From NCBI RefSeq assembly GCF_047675955.1, contig NC_132912.1:14668500-14732499 (forward strand): a DNA stretch of 64,000 bases, read 5' to 3'. A program made the translations under genes and the position numbers. Of the stretch, positions 34,461 to 47,445 are shown piece by piece (the first letter of the stretch is position 1; each line of letters begins with the position of its first letter). The notes beneath the pieces are model-generated. The model was not told the DNA's origin. It made no database searches and saw only the letters and a program-made list of their open reading frames with translations. The DNA comes from Chlorocebus sabaeus. Taxonomy: Eukaryota; Chordata; Mammalia; Primates; Cercopithecidae.

Positions 34461-35285
34461 TCATATTAACTCTCCTATTTGGACGTGTGCTCTGTGCTCT
34501 TTCTGCTAAATTAATGGCAGGATGCATCCCACTGTTGTCTGACCATCTTCATAGCAGTTTAGTGCTTCTGTTACAAAGCTATTGATTTGGGGGTTGGGAG
34601 TGTCTTGGGCACTATCACTAACATCCCCATTAACATACCTCTTGATGAAATACCTGGTTGACATCTTTGAAGGCTAAAAAAAAATATTTAGATCTAAGTG
34701 CACGTTAAATATCAGCACACATAAGCAAAACCTTGAATGCCATCAGCGACGGCATGCAGCATGATACTGACTAAACACACGAGGCACTTGTTGCCTGCTG
34801 GAGTGGAGCAGCCATGCGGCAATCCCATGCACAGCTTCCAAACCACCTGGCCACCATCTTTGAAATTATACAAGTTTTCACTGACTTCTTCTCCTTTTTT
34901 GGTGTTTGCATGATTTCAAAACTTGCATGTAACAGAGTCCTTATTTACATTATGTTATTCTACAGTCACAACATTAAAATTGGTAAAATAAAGTTATCAC
35001 ACTTAATTCCTAAACTGCAAGTTCCTGAAGAAAGAGGCCTCCCTGGGAACTTTTCTCCTACGTTATTTTCTGAGGAGAAAACACCCCGGTCATTCATGTC
35101 AGGAAACTACAAACAGGATGGACTGAGAAGATGGTTGATTTCGGCCTAATCATTCATGAGAGGAAGGAAACTACACAGACCACGAAAAGCTTCCTGCTGG
35201 GCTTTCAAAGCCCTCAAACATTCCTGTCTTCAAACACTGAAAAATAATTCCATAATATTTATGACCTGGCCCAACTGGCCAAACA
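34461..35285. other. FAM107B intron, no clear feature
   Basis: Unique-looking. A 111-codon plus-strand frame at 34814-35149 has no recognisable product. Confidence 0.4.
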
Positions 35286-35290
35286 AATAC

Positions 35291-35587
35291 TTTTTTTTTT
35301 TTTTTTTTTTTGAGATGGAGTCTTGCTCTGTCACCCAGGCTGGAGTGCAGTGGCACGATTTCGGCTCACTGCAAGCTCCGCCTCCCATGTTCACGCCATT
35401 CTCCCGCCTCAGCCTCCCAAGTAGCTGGGACTACAGGTACCCGCCACCACGGCCGGCTAATTTTTTTTTGTATTTTTAATGAAGACGGGGTTTCACCGTG
35501 TTAGCCAGGATGGTCTCGATCTCCTGACCTCATGATGTTGGCCTCCCAAAGTGCTGGGATTACAGGCGTGAGCCACTGCGCCCGGCC
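35291..35587 (-). mobile_element. AluY-like
   Basis: A T20 tail followed by GAGATGGAGTCTTGCTCTGT and AluY-type CACTGCAAGCTCCGCCTCCC; ends ACTGCGCCCGGCC. A small deletion follows CTCATGAT. Confidence 0.92.
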
Positions 35588-35654
35588 ACAAACTAATACT
35601 TTCAAAAGAAGAGACTATCTTCAAACAGACTTAATGATAGAAACTGTAGAAGGA

Positions 35655-35825
35655 ACACAGAGACCATGTGTTCAACTTCCTCATTAGTACAGATGAGGAA
35701 ACTGAGGCCCAGAGATGAAATGACTAAGTTAAGAGAGTGGCAAAGACATTCTGGACCACACAGTGGCAACGCTCGGACTAGGACCAAGATCAGAGTCCAC
35801 TCTTCACTACCCAACACTGCCTCTC
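35655..35825 (-). mobile_element. MIR SINE
   Basis: Complement of MIR: GTACAGATGAGGAAACTGAG, then GCCCAGAGATGAAATGAC, and a 3' CCACTCTTCACTACCCAACA. Confidence 0.7.
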
Positions 35826-35829
35826 ACTT

Positions 35830-36770
35830 CTGACTGCTTTGCAAATTTTCTAAATGTATTGCTCACATTTTCTACTGAATTGTGGGTGTTGTGGCACTGT
35901 GAGTAACACCACCATTAACATTACCTCTGGATCAGTAGCTGGATGGCATCTTTGAAGACTATAAAATATGTTTCAACTATAAGTACACTTTAATAACAGC
36001 TCGACAGTTTTATCTGCTTCTATAGCTGATAAAGTTTTAAGAAGTACAAAGTCATCATGATGATTTTTAAAGCTTCTCAAGCTAGGAGAAAACTACTGCC
36101 TTTTTAAAAATTTGCAGTATTACCACCGAGCAGCTACAATGTTTAAAAACCAGTGACTGCTCAGACACAGTTATTTAGACATCCTCTGAGTCTCTACTTC
36201 CCACTGCATCTTGCTCCTATTAAAACCTACTATTCCTCAAGCATCAGCATTCCAAATGAAATTAAGTAAGTTGGTGAACAAATTAAATTCAACCCTACCA
36301 ACCACCAAAGTAAAGACCAGTCTAATTGACAACTCGACCCCAAAATTCCCATCAGAACATAATGACGGCTCAAAAAATGATACAGATGGGCCCACACTAC
36401 CAAAAATAAACCAGATGCCCCCTCTTCTCACCAACATGTATGATTGCAAATCCTTTACTGCACGGCCACTGTAACTCTACTTTAATCTCCTACCTCCTAG
36501 ATAAAAATTGTTAGGATACCCAATCACTGAATTGTTCCTACCTCCTGGCCACATCCAACCCAGATCTGGCCCTATTTCCCTAATCCCACCTTCAAACCAC
36601 CCAGTCCAACCACAAACCCAAGTCTGCCTTTCCAAAATAATCCCAGGGTTCTTCTGGGTACACCGGCCCCAGCAGAAGCAAGCTAAATGAAGCCAACTTC
36701 TGTATAACCACACGTTGTGTTCCTGGTGGTTTTTGGCTGATGAAATTAGACACTGTCTGAAGTAACTAGT
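35830..36770. other. FAM107B intron, no feature recognised
   Basis: Frames of 87, 70 and 118 codons occur but none resembles a known protein. Confidence 0.4.
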
Positions 36771-36777
36771 AACGTAT

Positions 36778-36895
36778 GGCAGAGTAGAAAGAACCTTAAA
36801 TAAAAGGTCCACAAACCTAAATCCTGACTTCACACTCTGGGTTTGCTTCCTTACTGGTAAAATGACAGCCAGTCATCCTATCATTTTATAAGTTT
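36778..36895 (+). mobile_element. MIR SINE fragment
   Basis: Sense MIR 5' part: GGCAGAGTAGAAAGAACC, then CTAAATCCTGACTTCACACT and CTTACTGGTAAAATGAC. Confidence 0.5.
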
Positions 36896-36990
36896 TTCAT
36901 CTCAAATCTCCATATATTGGCCAAACTGTGGGTCAAATAGGTTTGTTTCTATGGAAGAGTATGTTCTAACTTCCAACCACTCACTTACTA

Positions 36991-37196
36991 CAGGTTGAGC
37001 ATCCCTTATCCGAAACACCAGAAGTGTTTCAGATTTCAAAGCTTTTCCGATTTTAGAACATTTGCGAGTGTTTGGAATATTTCTGAGTATCTACACTCTG
37101 AAATGCTCCAGTGAGCATTTCCTTTGAGCATGTCGGTGCTCAAAAACTTTTGAATTTTGGAGCATTTCAGATTTCAGATTTGGGATGTTTAGCCTG
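36991..37196. mobile_element. MER2/Tigger-type MITE (206 bp) with TA target duplication
   Basis: Left end CAGGTTGAGCATCCCTTATC and right end GGGATGTTTAGCCTG form inverted termini, and TA sits directly outside both (36989-36990, 37197-37198), as expected for a mariner/Tigger transposon. The inside is short and itself partly palindromic (AAATGCTCCAGTGAGCATTT). No transposase. Confidence 0.75.
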
Positions 37197-37199
37197 TAT

Positions 37200-38340
37200 T
37201 TCACTTTTGAAATACTGAATTAGTCAAGTGCTTGTCTGGAAAACTTCATTTTTCACTCTTAAAAAGAAAAAAGAGACCTTAATGCCAGAAACAACGGTAA
37301 CAATGATGTGTTTTTTCTGTAGGCTTAAAATGTTCCATAATTGAAAGAATTTAAGTTGGCTCTTATTTGATTTCTGCTTCTGCAATGAACACTGAGCATG
37401 AGGACCGGGACATATCTGTCTGGGTCTTTGGAGGATTGTCTGTCTCTAACCAAACCCTAGAGAACAGCTATTTCCATGGCCCAGGTCCTTTTAATTCAAG
37501 TCTGTTTTCTTACTTCCCTCTCTTCAGGCCACCTCGTGGGCTTTCTGTGAACAACCAATAGGCAGGTTTCTTAGGGAAGACACCAAAAGCAAGAAAGGAG
37601 TAAAGCAACAGCTGTCAGCAAGACCAGGACCCAGAGCGCTCTCTGGTTGACTGAACTTGGTTGACTGAACCTGGTTGGCTTAACCGGTTGCTATGTCTCC
37701 TATGGGGGAGCACAGGGTGGGCCTGAGGATCGAGAGGGGAGCAAGACGTGCTCCAGGAACTCCCAGCCTGGAGGGGAAGACAGCAGACGCGACAGACCCA
37801 CCCAAGGGTCAACAACTCTGAACACGGACACCCTGGGGGTCCAGGGGGAGGCACAGGGAGGCCTCAGGGACCAGATGCTCTCCGAGAGCACCTCCTGCCA
37901 GTTCCAGGGGAGGCACGTGTGCCCCTGTAGACAGTTCCGTAAGGATGCGTGGGACGCAGGTAACAACACCTAGCTGCAAGTAGCTGGAAGCGCGGGGCTC
38001 CTCTGCAGCTCACACGAGAATGCTGGAGTTGGCCCAGGGCTGCTTCAGCACTTGCAGGTGGCAGGAGGGACCCGGGCTCTTCTCCTAGCCCTGCCTCAGC
38101 TGCCCCAGGCACACATGGGAATAAGGGAAGGCAGGGACAGCCCCTGAGGAGGGCTCTCTCCAGCTGGAAGGTAAGGCACTCCCAGAAGCCCCTGGGGGCC
38201 TTCCTCCATTGCCTCATTGGCCAGAACAGTGTCACATGACCACTCCAGCCACAAAGGGTGCCAGGAAAACGCAAATTGGCATTGAGCAGGGAAGAGGGGA
38301 TGGCAATGGCTGTCGGGTGGACAATCAAGCCTGCTCTACA
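37200..38340. other. FAM107B intron, GC-rich from 37.6 kb
   Basis: Unassigned. Contains a short imperfect tandem of GGTTGACTGAAC-type units at about 37642-37690. GC is raised but CpG density does not look like a CpG island. The 171-codon minus frame at 37864-38379 runs into the CA/CG repeat and is not credible. Confidence 0.4.
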
Positions 38341-38382
38341 TGTACACATGCACACACGGGCGCACGCGCGCACACACACAGA
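38340..38382. repeat. Alternating purine-pyrimidine CA/CG tract
   Basis: GTACACATGCACACACGG then CGCACGCGCGCACACACACA: a candidate Z-DNA-forming tract directly next to the MLT1 LTR. Confidence 0.75.
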
Positions 38383-38770
38383 GTTACCAACTGAATGCTG
38401 AGTCCCCCCCTAAATTCCTATGTTGAAGCCCTAACCTCCAAAGTGACAGTATTTGGAGGTGAGACCTTTGGAAGGTAATTAGGTTTAGATGAGATCATGA
38501 GGCTGCAGTCCACATGACGGGATCAGTGTCCTCATAAGAAGAGGAAAAGAGACAAGAGCGCCTTCTTTCTCAGTCTCTCTCCCTGTACTCTCCAGCCCCA
38601 ATGCCATGTGAGGGCACAAGGAGAAGACGGCTGTCTGCAAGCCAGGAACCCAATCTGCTGGCACCTTGCTCTGGGACTTCTAGCCTCCACAAGGGTGAGG
38701 AAATAAACATCTATTGTTTAAGCCACCCAGTCTATGGCATCTGTTATGGCAGCCTAAAGAGACTAAGACA
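38383..38770 (+). mobile_element. Solo MLT1-type LTR (ERVL-MaLR)
   Basis: Follows the MLT1A/B LTR in order: CTGAATGCTGAGTCCCCCCC, TATGTTGAAGCCCTAACC, TCCTCATAAGAAGAGGAAAA, GGACTTCTAGCCTCCACAAG, TGTTTAAGCCACCCAGTCTA, ending GAGACTAAGACA. The AATAAA-like polyadenylation signal is kept. No internal retroviral genes. Confidence 0.85.
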
Positions 38771-38774
38771 CATA

Positions 38775-40690
38775 CGAAATTCAACCGCCTTCAGTGGCAG
38801 GCCATCCTCCTTACAAGGGGCTCGCCGGGCTGCTTAGTTAACTACTCTGGATCCCAGCTCCAAGCCGAAAGGGAAACAAGAGCAATGGGAGTTTCTTAGA
38901 ACTGCTAAGTACTCGCAGCATCTATAATGAAAGCTGCAATAAGCAACAAAGATGAGAGAAGTTGAGACCTTCTAGCCTCAGCTTTTCCATTTATGTAAAG
39001 CCTCCCTTTTAAACTAAGGGGGATTTGGCAAAAGTTTAATGTAAACACATTTGTAGTGAGTGTGGGCACTGGAATAAGGGAGTAAACTACACTGCCCCTG
39101 AACTTTCCTGATTCAACTCTGCACATTAATTCAACTCCCTCTGGAGGCTTGTGGTTCTAAGAAGCCAGGCCTTGCCATTTTCCCACAGGCTGCCTTGCAG
39201 AGTCACGAGTAAACAAAAGCAAGGCAACCCCAGCTCCATGAGACCGTTCACTCACCACCAACAGTGATCTCAGTCACTCCATCACAGCACACTCAAATCC
39301 AGAAACTCGAAGTGATCTCCCCAAAGGACTGAGATGAAGCCTTTCACTATCTGTATGGACAGTAAGACACAGGAAAACTTAAAAGTAGAATGGGAAAATG
39401 ACTGCATCCTGCAAGTGAGCATCCTACTTGGCAAACAAAGAACACAGAACGATGAAAGCCTAAAAGCAAAGAGCTCACTGGTAAATACCCAGACATCGGG
39501 TACCACTGCATAACAACTTTTTTCTTATGGGAATGGAAAGGAGGCTGTTTTAGAAAATATTCAACATTTCAAAAATTCATGTAATTCTAGAGTTAAAAGA
39601 GGCCTTGGAGAAATATCACTTCATTTTAATGATGAGGAACAGAGACATCAGTCATAATCCAGATCCTATAGAACTGAAGTGATCCAATTCACCCTGACTC
39701 CAACAGGATGCTTTTAAGGATCATTTAAGACTACTGCAGTAATCTCATATCTACTTTGTAGTTTCTATCCTCAAGTCAATTCTCTCTCTGTCTCTCTCAA
39801 AACAAAGCCTTAATAGTCACTCCTTCTCCCACTACACAAGTCTGTGAGAACAACCACCACCTACCACTGAGTCTACAGCTCTAGTCCTTGGCTGTCGGTA
39901 TGAGGACTTTTGCCCCAAGAACCAATACATCCTCCATCAAGTTACTCACTCTGGCAATTCATTGCATTGCAATCAAGTCTGTTACTACCTAATAACTCCA
40001 TGGTCAAGTAATGTTTGCCCAAAGTCTCAACACATCATCAAGGGATTTAAATCCTATAACAGCAGTAATGACTCAGGGGAAGAACAGAATAGAGTGGTAT
40101 GGTAACCCTCAAGCAAATGCTCCACCTGATACGAAGTCCACATGAAATGGAGAACTCTGCTCCTTTCCCTGAAGTTACCCAAGTTGTCATGCTTTTTCTT
40201 TTCTTGTAACAGGATTTATTACCCAAGAACCCAGCATCCCATCAGCTTTGACTTCACTCACAGCTCTTATCACAAAGGTCAGAACTTTTTTAACAGTACC
40301 TTTTTAAAGTTCACATAAATAGGAGCTACTGGTTACTTTAACTAAATGAAAAGGACAAGGACAAAGGACACGTCAACATACTCATAATGAAAACTTGTCT
40401 TTTACTGACAGCTGGTTATAAAGGAAATCAGTCATCACTTCTAGAGGAACAATTGTAAAATAATCATCTAACAAGAAACTACAGATCATCATAGCTAACT
40501 ACTTCCTTTATGCCTTAAAAAAAATTAATGTGAACAGCTTAATTACAGTAGAATAGTGTTACCTCCTTAAACAGATTGAGTGCTTAAAATGTAGCACAAA
40601 GGCCGTGAAAAATGAGACAATTCTTTTAAAAGTTTTCGGAGGCAACTCAGAGTTGAAAAAACAAAATCTAAAAGTGATTCTCTACATTTT
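38775..40690. other. FAM107B intron, no clear feature
   Basis: Unique-looking. Weak MIR-like sequence near 39595-39720. No gene. Confidence 0.4.
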
Positions 40691-40701
40691 GGTTTATAGT
40701 G

Positions 40702-40979
40702 TTTTGTTTGTTTGTTTGTTTGTTCGTTGTTGTTTTTTGAGATGGAGTTCGGCTCACTGCAACCTTCGCCTCCCAAGTTTAAGCGATTCTCCTGCCTCAG
40801 CCTCCTGAGTAGCTGGGGCTACAGGCGCCCACCATGCCCAGCTAATTTTTGTATTTTTAGTAGAGATGCGGTTTCACCATTTTGGCCAGGCTGATCTTAA
40901 ACTCCCAACCTCAAGTGATCTGCCCGCCTTGGAACCCCAAAGTACTGGGATTACAGGCGTATGCCACCTCACCTGGCCG
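40702..40979 (-). mobile_element. AluS-like with internal deletion
   Basis: A TTTG-rich tail then GAGATGGAGTTCGGCTCACTG. About 40 bases of the usual CTCTGTCGCCCAGG region are missing. Ends CACCTCACCTGGCC. Confidence 0.88.
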
Positions 40980-40999
40980 AAAATCTTACAAATGTCAAA

Positions 41000-41930
41000 C
41001 TGGGTAAGATTTCAAGTATTTGTGAGTATACTTTATCCAAGATTTTAAAATTCAGTTTATAGTACAAAGTACCTAAACACAATGGTACACGGGACATGTT
41101 AATTAGGAAGGACACTATTTTCCTTTTCTTTTTTTTTTTAAGGACATTATTTTCCTCATTTCATCTATGAATCTTTAGAACTGAAGACATAAACCTTATA
41201 TTCCACTTACAAAATGTATTAGCTCTGGAAAAAAAAAATCTCTGTATTACCATTTCTATAAATTGTTATACCTGATAACAACATATTATCACCAATGTTA
41301 AGGAATCTCTTTTTCTCCTTCTATAGTTTAATCCACTGAAAGGCCAGTCTCAACAGTCCCTATTTGTACCTTTCTGGCTTTATCAAATTCTCCCCAATTC
41401 TCCCCCAAAAAGGCTTCAGAGCCTTCTTGGTGGCCTGTGACACTAGTTTTTCATATTTCAACCCTACAGGGGTTGGACTGTGCTTCCTGTCTACTTTTGC
41501 CACACATTTAGCCTCTCGGAGACCTACCTTCTGTGACATACACTGTAGTTCTATTGTAAAGGATCACAAACTATTTCATTTAGTGTAGAGAAAAGAAAAA
41601 TGACAGCCTTAGAGAAACAAAACATTTTTAATTTGAAAAGGACAGTCTGTGTGGTCACATCTACTCCGTATAATTGCCTGTGATAACTGGCTTGGCTACG
41701 TGTGACTCTCCCACCTAGAAATGATGCTTGGGAAGATCTGAGTGGAACCACAGAAGGAAGGAGGACGATGCAAAACACTGCCACCGTGATGACCAAAGTC
41801 CTAAACCCTAAAAAGGGTCACGGTGAATCCACTCAATGCTGATGGAAATACAGCTAAGAAAGACTCAGTTATAAGCACTTTCCTTCTCTGCGCTATTAGA
41901 CTTGCTCTAAAAAACTCTGATCAACTTTCT
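41000..41930. other. FAM107B intron, no feature recognised
   Basis: Short A- and T-runs only. Short frames have no recognisable product. Confidence 0.4.
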
Positions 41931-41937
41931 AAAATAT

Positions 41938-42495
41938 CTCACATCAGAGGCTTTCAAATTTTTCTGCCTGCAACCCAATTTATTTATATACAGTGACCCA
42001 ATAACCACACACACCCAACAATGAAAAAAAAAAAATGAAGTCAAGGTTTCCAGGAGAAATACACAGCCTTTACAACATGTTGTATACTCTGATAAGTTCA
42101 TTATTTCAGCCAGGCATGGCAGCTCACGCCTATAATCCCAGCACTCTGGAAGGCCAAGGCAGGTGGATCACTTGAGGCCAGGAGTTCGAGACCAGCTGGG
42201 CAACATAGCGAAATCCCATTTCTACTAAAAATACAAAAATTAGCCAGGCGCACACTCATAATCCCAGCTACTCAGGAGGCTGAGGCCCGAGAAAAGCTTG
42301 AACCCAGGAGACAGAGGGGTTGCAGTGAGCCAAAATCTCACCACTGTACTCTAGCCTGGGTGACAGAGTAAGACTCTATTTTAAAAAAAAAAGAAAAAAA
42401 AAGACATTATTTCACATTGTTGTAATGCTTGTTGTGACCCACTAAACTAATTTTATGACCCAGTAACGGACTGCCTAGCAGCTTGGAAAATCCTG
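41938..42495. mobile_element. Possible DNA-transposon MITE interrupted by an Alu
   Basis: The left part (GAGGCTTTCAAATTTTTCTG, CCTGCAACCCAATTT) and the right part (GTGACCCACTAAACTAATTT, ACCCAGTAACGGACTGCC, GCTTGGAAAATCC) look like two halves of one old element with loosely inverted ends. Family not assigned. Confidence 0.35.
42099..42414 (+). mobile_element. Alu with 10-bp target duplication
   Basis: Body about 42109-42400 (starts GCCAGGCATGGCAGCTCACG). CATTATTTCA flanks at 42099-42108 and 42405-42414. The right arm has a deletion in the GTGGTGG region. Confidence 0.9.
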
Positions 42496-43249
42496 CCCTA
42501 ATTCACTTACTTAAACTTGTCACAATAATTTGGCAGCTCTCTTAGGACTAGTGAAAGCACACGAAAACGTCCAACAGAAATGTACATTGGATGAGCTGCG
42601 CTATACCACCTGTCATGATCCCTTCCAAATGGGAAATATTTAAACAGTTTTATTTGGGTTAATATTAGTGATAGTAAGACATCATCTTCTCTTCCACCTA
42701 ATCTTTAAACTACCCTTCTCCAATTGTTAAAAAATAATCTCAAATCTTTTTACCTGTGTGTGAATGAGGGAGGGAATAGAAATTAAAGATGACTTCAATA
42801 ATTGTATCTGTTCACAGGTAAGTTTTTCCCCTACATCATGATGAAAGCTGAGGAATAAAGATGACCAAGACAGTAAATTGCCCCGCACTTAATAAAATAC
42901 TTTGTAAAGCAGTTCCAACAGTTTCTCTATCCACAAATAAAATAAAATTAGCTTCAACTGCATTTTCCTTAAAAAATATATATATATTGAAAGTCAGTTA
43001 ACAAGTTTCTTATTGCCAAAGCAATCATTCTATCTATATAATTTTCTAAGAAGCTGAACAAAATTCCACACCCTTAGCTCAAATTAACAATGGGAAGAAG
43101 GAAGTTCTCTGGTCCCTGGTACCAGGAACCAAACAGTCAAGGGCCATTTAACCCCACCACACAGGAAACTGGGCAAAAACAGTAGGGGAGACACTAAGAA
43201 CTGAGGTACTTTTCATCCTGACCAAAAGAGATGATACAACAGTAATAGC

Positions 43250-43345
43250 ATGACTTGTAGAAGGAGCCCAAGCTTTAGAGTCTGAGAAACTCAGCTCTGC
43301 CACGTATCAGCTGGCCTTCATTCAGCAGCAAAAACAATGAAAATA
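43250..43345 (+). mobile_element. MIR SINE 5' part
   Basis: AGAAGGAGCCCAAGCTTTAG, AGTCTGAGAAACTCAGCTCT, GCCACGTATCAGCTGG match the tRNA-related half of MIR. Confidence 0.55.
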
Positions 43346-43356
43346 ATTACTCAACT

Positions 43357-43530
43357 AATATTAGCTTTGAGCTGGGCAGTCCTAACCGCCATTATCTCAG
43401 TGAATTTTTACAACGCTCTGAGGCAGGTTCTGAGGGCCGGAGAGGCTAAGAAACTTGCCCAAATTCATACAATTAATAACAATGAATAATGGGAGGGGCA
43501 GGCTTCAAACACGGGCTGACTCATTTTAAA
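43357..43530 (-). mobile_element. MIR SINE
   Basis: Complement of MIR: ATTATCTCAGTGAATTTTTA, CTCTGAGGCAGGTTC, GAGAGGCTAAGAAACTTGCC. Confidence 0.65.
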
Positions 43531-43534
43531 GTCG

Positions 43535-46375
43535 TTGAGGGGATTCAGGTAGCTTCCTGAGCCTGTTTTTCCTTGTCTTCACCTCCCAGGCTTGCTGCAC
43601 GGATTGACGCCTCTGGCCCACCCTAAGAGGCTCACTGCCACACATATGTCATATATAATTAATGTATGGTAGATATGGACTCACCTTATCACAGGTATCT
43701 CAGGTTAGCTAGCCTCGCCTGTTCAGAGAGTTAGAAATGGGCTTTTACTTTATCTCCTTTTCCTCTACCCTCCCACTGCCTTACCCCACAAACACACCTC
43801 CCCCACGAATACTTTCCACCCACCTTATGGCAGTAGGACCTAGTTCACAGCACTGCAGGCATGAGAAACATGACACCCATCATGAGTATGTTTACCAAAG
43901 GAACGGAGGTAGGTGCTAGCATTGCTTAGACAGGGCAAAGGTGCAGGCAATTCAAAGCCAAGACAATGACATTCAGAGAGCCACAAGGGCCGGGACTCAG
44001 ACTGGGCAGGAGGAATGTGCTGGGACAGCCATTAGATTAAACTTATTGACCCAACAAGGTCTTTGCCACCCAACAGAAGGGAGGCAGAAGAGGGATGAAG
44101 GCTGGTACGGCTGGTGTGAAATGGATTGGACCAGTTGTGACTTGGGGATCTGGCACAAATGAGAGGGGCAGGGTCTCAAACATGCCAGGAGTTCTGCTTA
44201 AGGCAATAAACAGTCTCACAACGGAGTGTGGCATTGCATAAACATTGGTTTTGGAAACAGGAAGTACCAGTACCAATCAGCCAGTAAGTTTCAACAGAAC
44301 TTTTCAAAACAGGGTTACACTGTCCCTTTCTTTCCTGTGTACGGTAGATGACAAATGCCATCCCCTCCAATCCTGTACCAAAAAAGTGAGTCAACAGAAG
44401 CAGTGATGGGCGTCAATGAAGCTAACCGAAGTATATCAACCAAAAGCTCATTTAACCAAGTAGATGAAAAATATGCCAATCACCTGATGACTGAATCAGG
44501 CATTTTTTAAAGCAAGTGTGTAACAATTGTGAGTATGCAAGCTCCTATGGTCTAACAAGTTACCTGTAAATGTCAGACCAAAATTGTTAGTTGTCATAGC
44601 AACAGTACACAACACTGTCTGCTCAGATTAGTCATAAGCAGTTGGGCTCTTTGTTTTACATTATAAATATACAACTAATTATTATAAAAACTATCTTCCA
44701 AGTATTAAGAAATCACTACTTTCTCAAACCAGAGGGATTTATAACCAAAGTCATAATCTTGACTTGGAGAAAAGCACCCATAAGCCTAAATGATACAAGC
44801 TGAATTTATAAATGTTTGGGAAACAGGACATTGTTATTATAAAGCTGTTTAATAATTTGAAGACATATGATTTTTTTTACCTCAAGGAAAAAACATTGAT
44901 TATAAAACTGACTACTGGATTAAATAATATTATCTAACAAAAGCAGACTTACAAAGACATCTATTATTTTAATTAAGTAGTGATGACATTATGAACTTGG
45001 AATCATACTTCCACTGACGTAATTTAATGCCTAATTATAAAACAAAGTATTCTAAACATTTTACTTCTGTCTTTAATCTAGTTTTATTTTGCTCACTCTT
45101 ATTTTTTTAAATAAGTTGTTCCCACCCCATTAGCAAGAAATAAATCTTGTTTTCTCTTAAAATGTTCACTTCAGAGATAAAAAGATTCGATTCAGTGACT
45201 TGGAAAACTTGGGCATTATTTGTTTCCTCACTGCATCTGCTGTTGAACCATTTTCTCTACAATTAAACATCATGGCTTTATCAAAGAGCACAGGTCTATC
45301 TAAACGTCAGAAACGCCAGGCCCAATCCTTGCTCTGCCACCCAGGAGGCTCGGTGCCTTCAGAAAGCAAGCCGCCCCCTCAGCGTCAAAGTATCCTCACC
45401 TGAGCCCCGGCCTAGGCCATCAGAGGTCCTCACTAATCAGGACAGGCCAATGCCAAACTTGCAGACATCTTTCACACACACACACACACACACACATTGG
45501 GCAGTGCAATCAGGCCACACGTGACAGGCCTTTCAAATCCACACACCCCACCCCAAAAGGGGAAACAGGAGAAATCTGATTTTACCTGGCTGCAAGTGCA
45601 ATGCCGAATAACAAGGTGAGCCCTAGGACACCTCTGATCCATAGGAATCTACATTAAAGTTTGTGCACTGCTGCCTGGGGCCCTCAGGACTTGCAGGTGA
45701 CTAGGCACAGAGAGAACACCGACCAAGCACATTCCCTTCTCAATACTCAATATACAAAAACAGCACTATTTGACTAACAATGATTAGCTTAAAGCGACTT
45801 TCCAGAGCCCTCGTCCTTCCTGTCATCAGAACTGACTGATGGGAAGGCCAGTAATTTGATATCGGAAATTTACAATTGATAAAGTCATCGATGGTGACTC
45901 CTCCCAAATGCATAGATCTGGAAATGCTGATCTCAGAGTTTCTGGACTGTTCAGGGCTTGACCAGGATTCTCTGGTCGAAAAAGGAAATACACCAGTCAG
46001 CACTCAGCATGCCAGATAGCAGCCCAGGCCAAAATATTCACATTTGACAGCCCCAACCTAACGAGAGCTCAGCTCTGGACAAAACAAAGCCGTGCACAAC
46101 GTTTAGACTTGACTGACACCTACTGTGTATCCCACGCTACTGCCTCTCACTCGAGATCTCCCTGGCCCACCTGGGCCACAGGCCACACCTGGCTTCACAA
46201 TGCATCCTGCAATGGAACAGCAGGCAAAGATTTAGAAGGCCACCTCAGCAAGTGCCACTTCTCAAAGATATCTAGATAGTTTTGTGGCTAAAATAAATAC
46301 AGTATCCAAGTTTTCGTTATTGAATAGAAAAGGTTCAAAGCAGGAAATGTGCACTAAGAATGGACTTTCTCCCCC
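43535..46375. other. FAM107B intron, Alu-free, mostly unassigned
   Basis: No gene or confident repeat besides the CA tract at 45473-45496. Confidence 0.4.
45473..45496. repeat. (CA)12 microsatellite
   Basis: 24 bp of pure CA repeat. Confidence 0.9.
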
Positions 46376-46379
46376 ATGG

Positions 46380-46920
46380 GATTGTCAGGGCCTCTCAATA
46401 GCTTCTCCAATGCCCTTGCAGCGGCCCTCACCCACCACCTGATCTGACCTGGGCCCGCTTCTCATGCCTCCTGCCAGTCTCTCCACCACCTTGCTCCCTG
46501 CACCTCAGCCACATAGGCCTGCCTTCATTCCTGGAACACACCAAACTCTTCCTGGGCTGCATGTCTTGGTGCACACGATGTCCCCACCTGGAGCACATGC
46601 CCCTCCCAAGCCAGCCCCCTTCCCACACTTCTCCCGACCCCTGGCTCTTCCTCACCTTCTCCGTCTGTATTTCAACATCACCTTCCCGGATCACCAATCC
46701 AACACGGGTCCCTCCGTGGTCAATCTCTGTCCTAAGTTTGTTTCCCAGCTCTCACCATCTGTAACTGTTTAATTTATTGCCAGCCCCATGTGTGTTTTTG
46801 ATCTTCTCCCCTCTAGATATTTAGCTACCTGGGGGCCAGGGCCATTTCTGGTTTGTACCTCACTGGATCTTCAGGACTAGGAATACTAAATGTTCAATTA
46901 TCATCTGTTAAAGTGATGAA
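46380..46920 (+). mobile_element. L2 LINE 3' portion
   Basis: C-rich L2-like stretch: CTGCCTTCATTCCTGGAACA, CTTTCTCCGTCTG-type phrases, CTCTAGATATTTAGCTACCT, GGGGGCCAGGGCCATTTCTG and a 3' GATCTTCAGGACTAGGAATA. The 102-codon frame is part of it. Confidence 0.6.
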
Positions 46921-47206
46921 ATACCTCCATCAATTGTGCGTGGAGAAAAGACACAGTCTATAAACATTTGTGTTTGTACTAAACTGGTCACAGTGCGAAA
47001 ACAGCTGTTTGCTGGTATTGGGCACAATTATTAATTTCTAGCCTCTATTTCTCCCTACGAAGTACCCAACCAGGTTGGGCCTGTGCTCTACTGTAATCTC
47101 TTGATTAAAATGGGATTCTCTGTTATCTAACTGTTTAAAACTGGTAATAGAAATTATATCAACAACGATGGTTTGGTTCCCAGGTAATCCACAAAAATAC
47201 GACTGC

Positions 47207-47445
47207 TACTACTGGTTAACATTTGAAGTGCTTACTGCACCCCAGGCACTGTTTTAAACACTCATACTTCATCTCAACCTTCACAACAGTTCTACGAAGG
47301 AGGTATTATTATCCTTATTGATGGAGGAGTAGCTGAGGTCCAGGGGGATTAGCAGCCTGCCCACGGTGATGCCACTGGAGGGGCCTAGCCAGGACCCGGC
47401 CAGGTCCCAGCCAGGTCCACCTGATGCCAGAGTGCCAGCTCTTAC
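47207..47445 (-). mobile_element. MIR SINE
   Basis: Complement of a nearly full MIR: GGTTAACATTTGAAGTGCTT, CCCCAGGCACTGTTTTAAAC, GGAGGTATTATTATCCTTAT, then CACGGTGATGCCACTG. Confidence 0.75.

Noticed and set aside
37600..38340. Possible CpG-island promoter
   Set aside because: GC is raised but CpG dinucleotides are scattered, and no plausible minus-strand first exon with a convincing donor could be defined.
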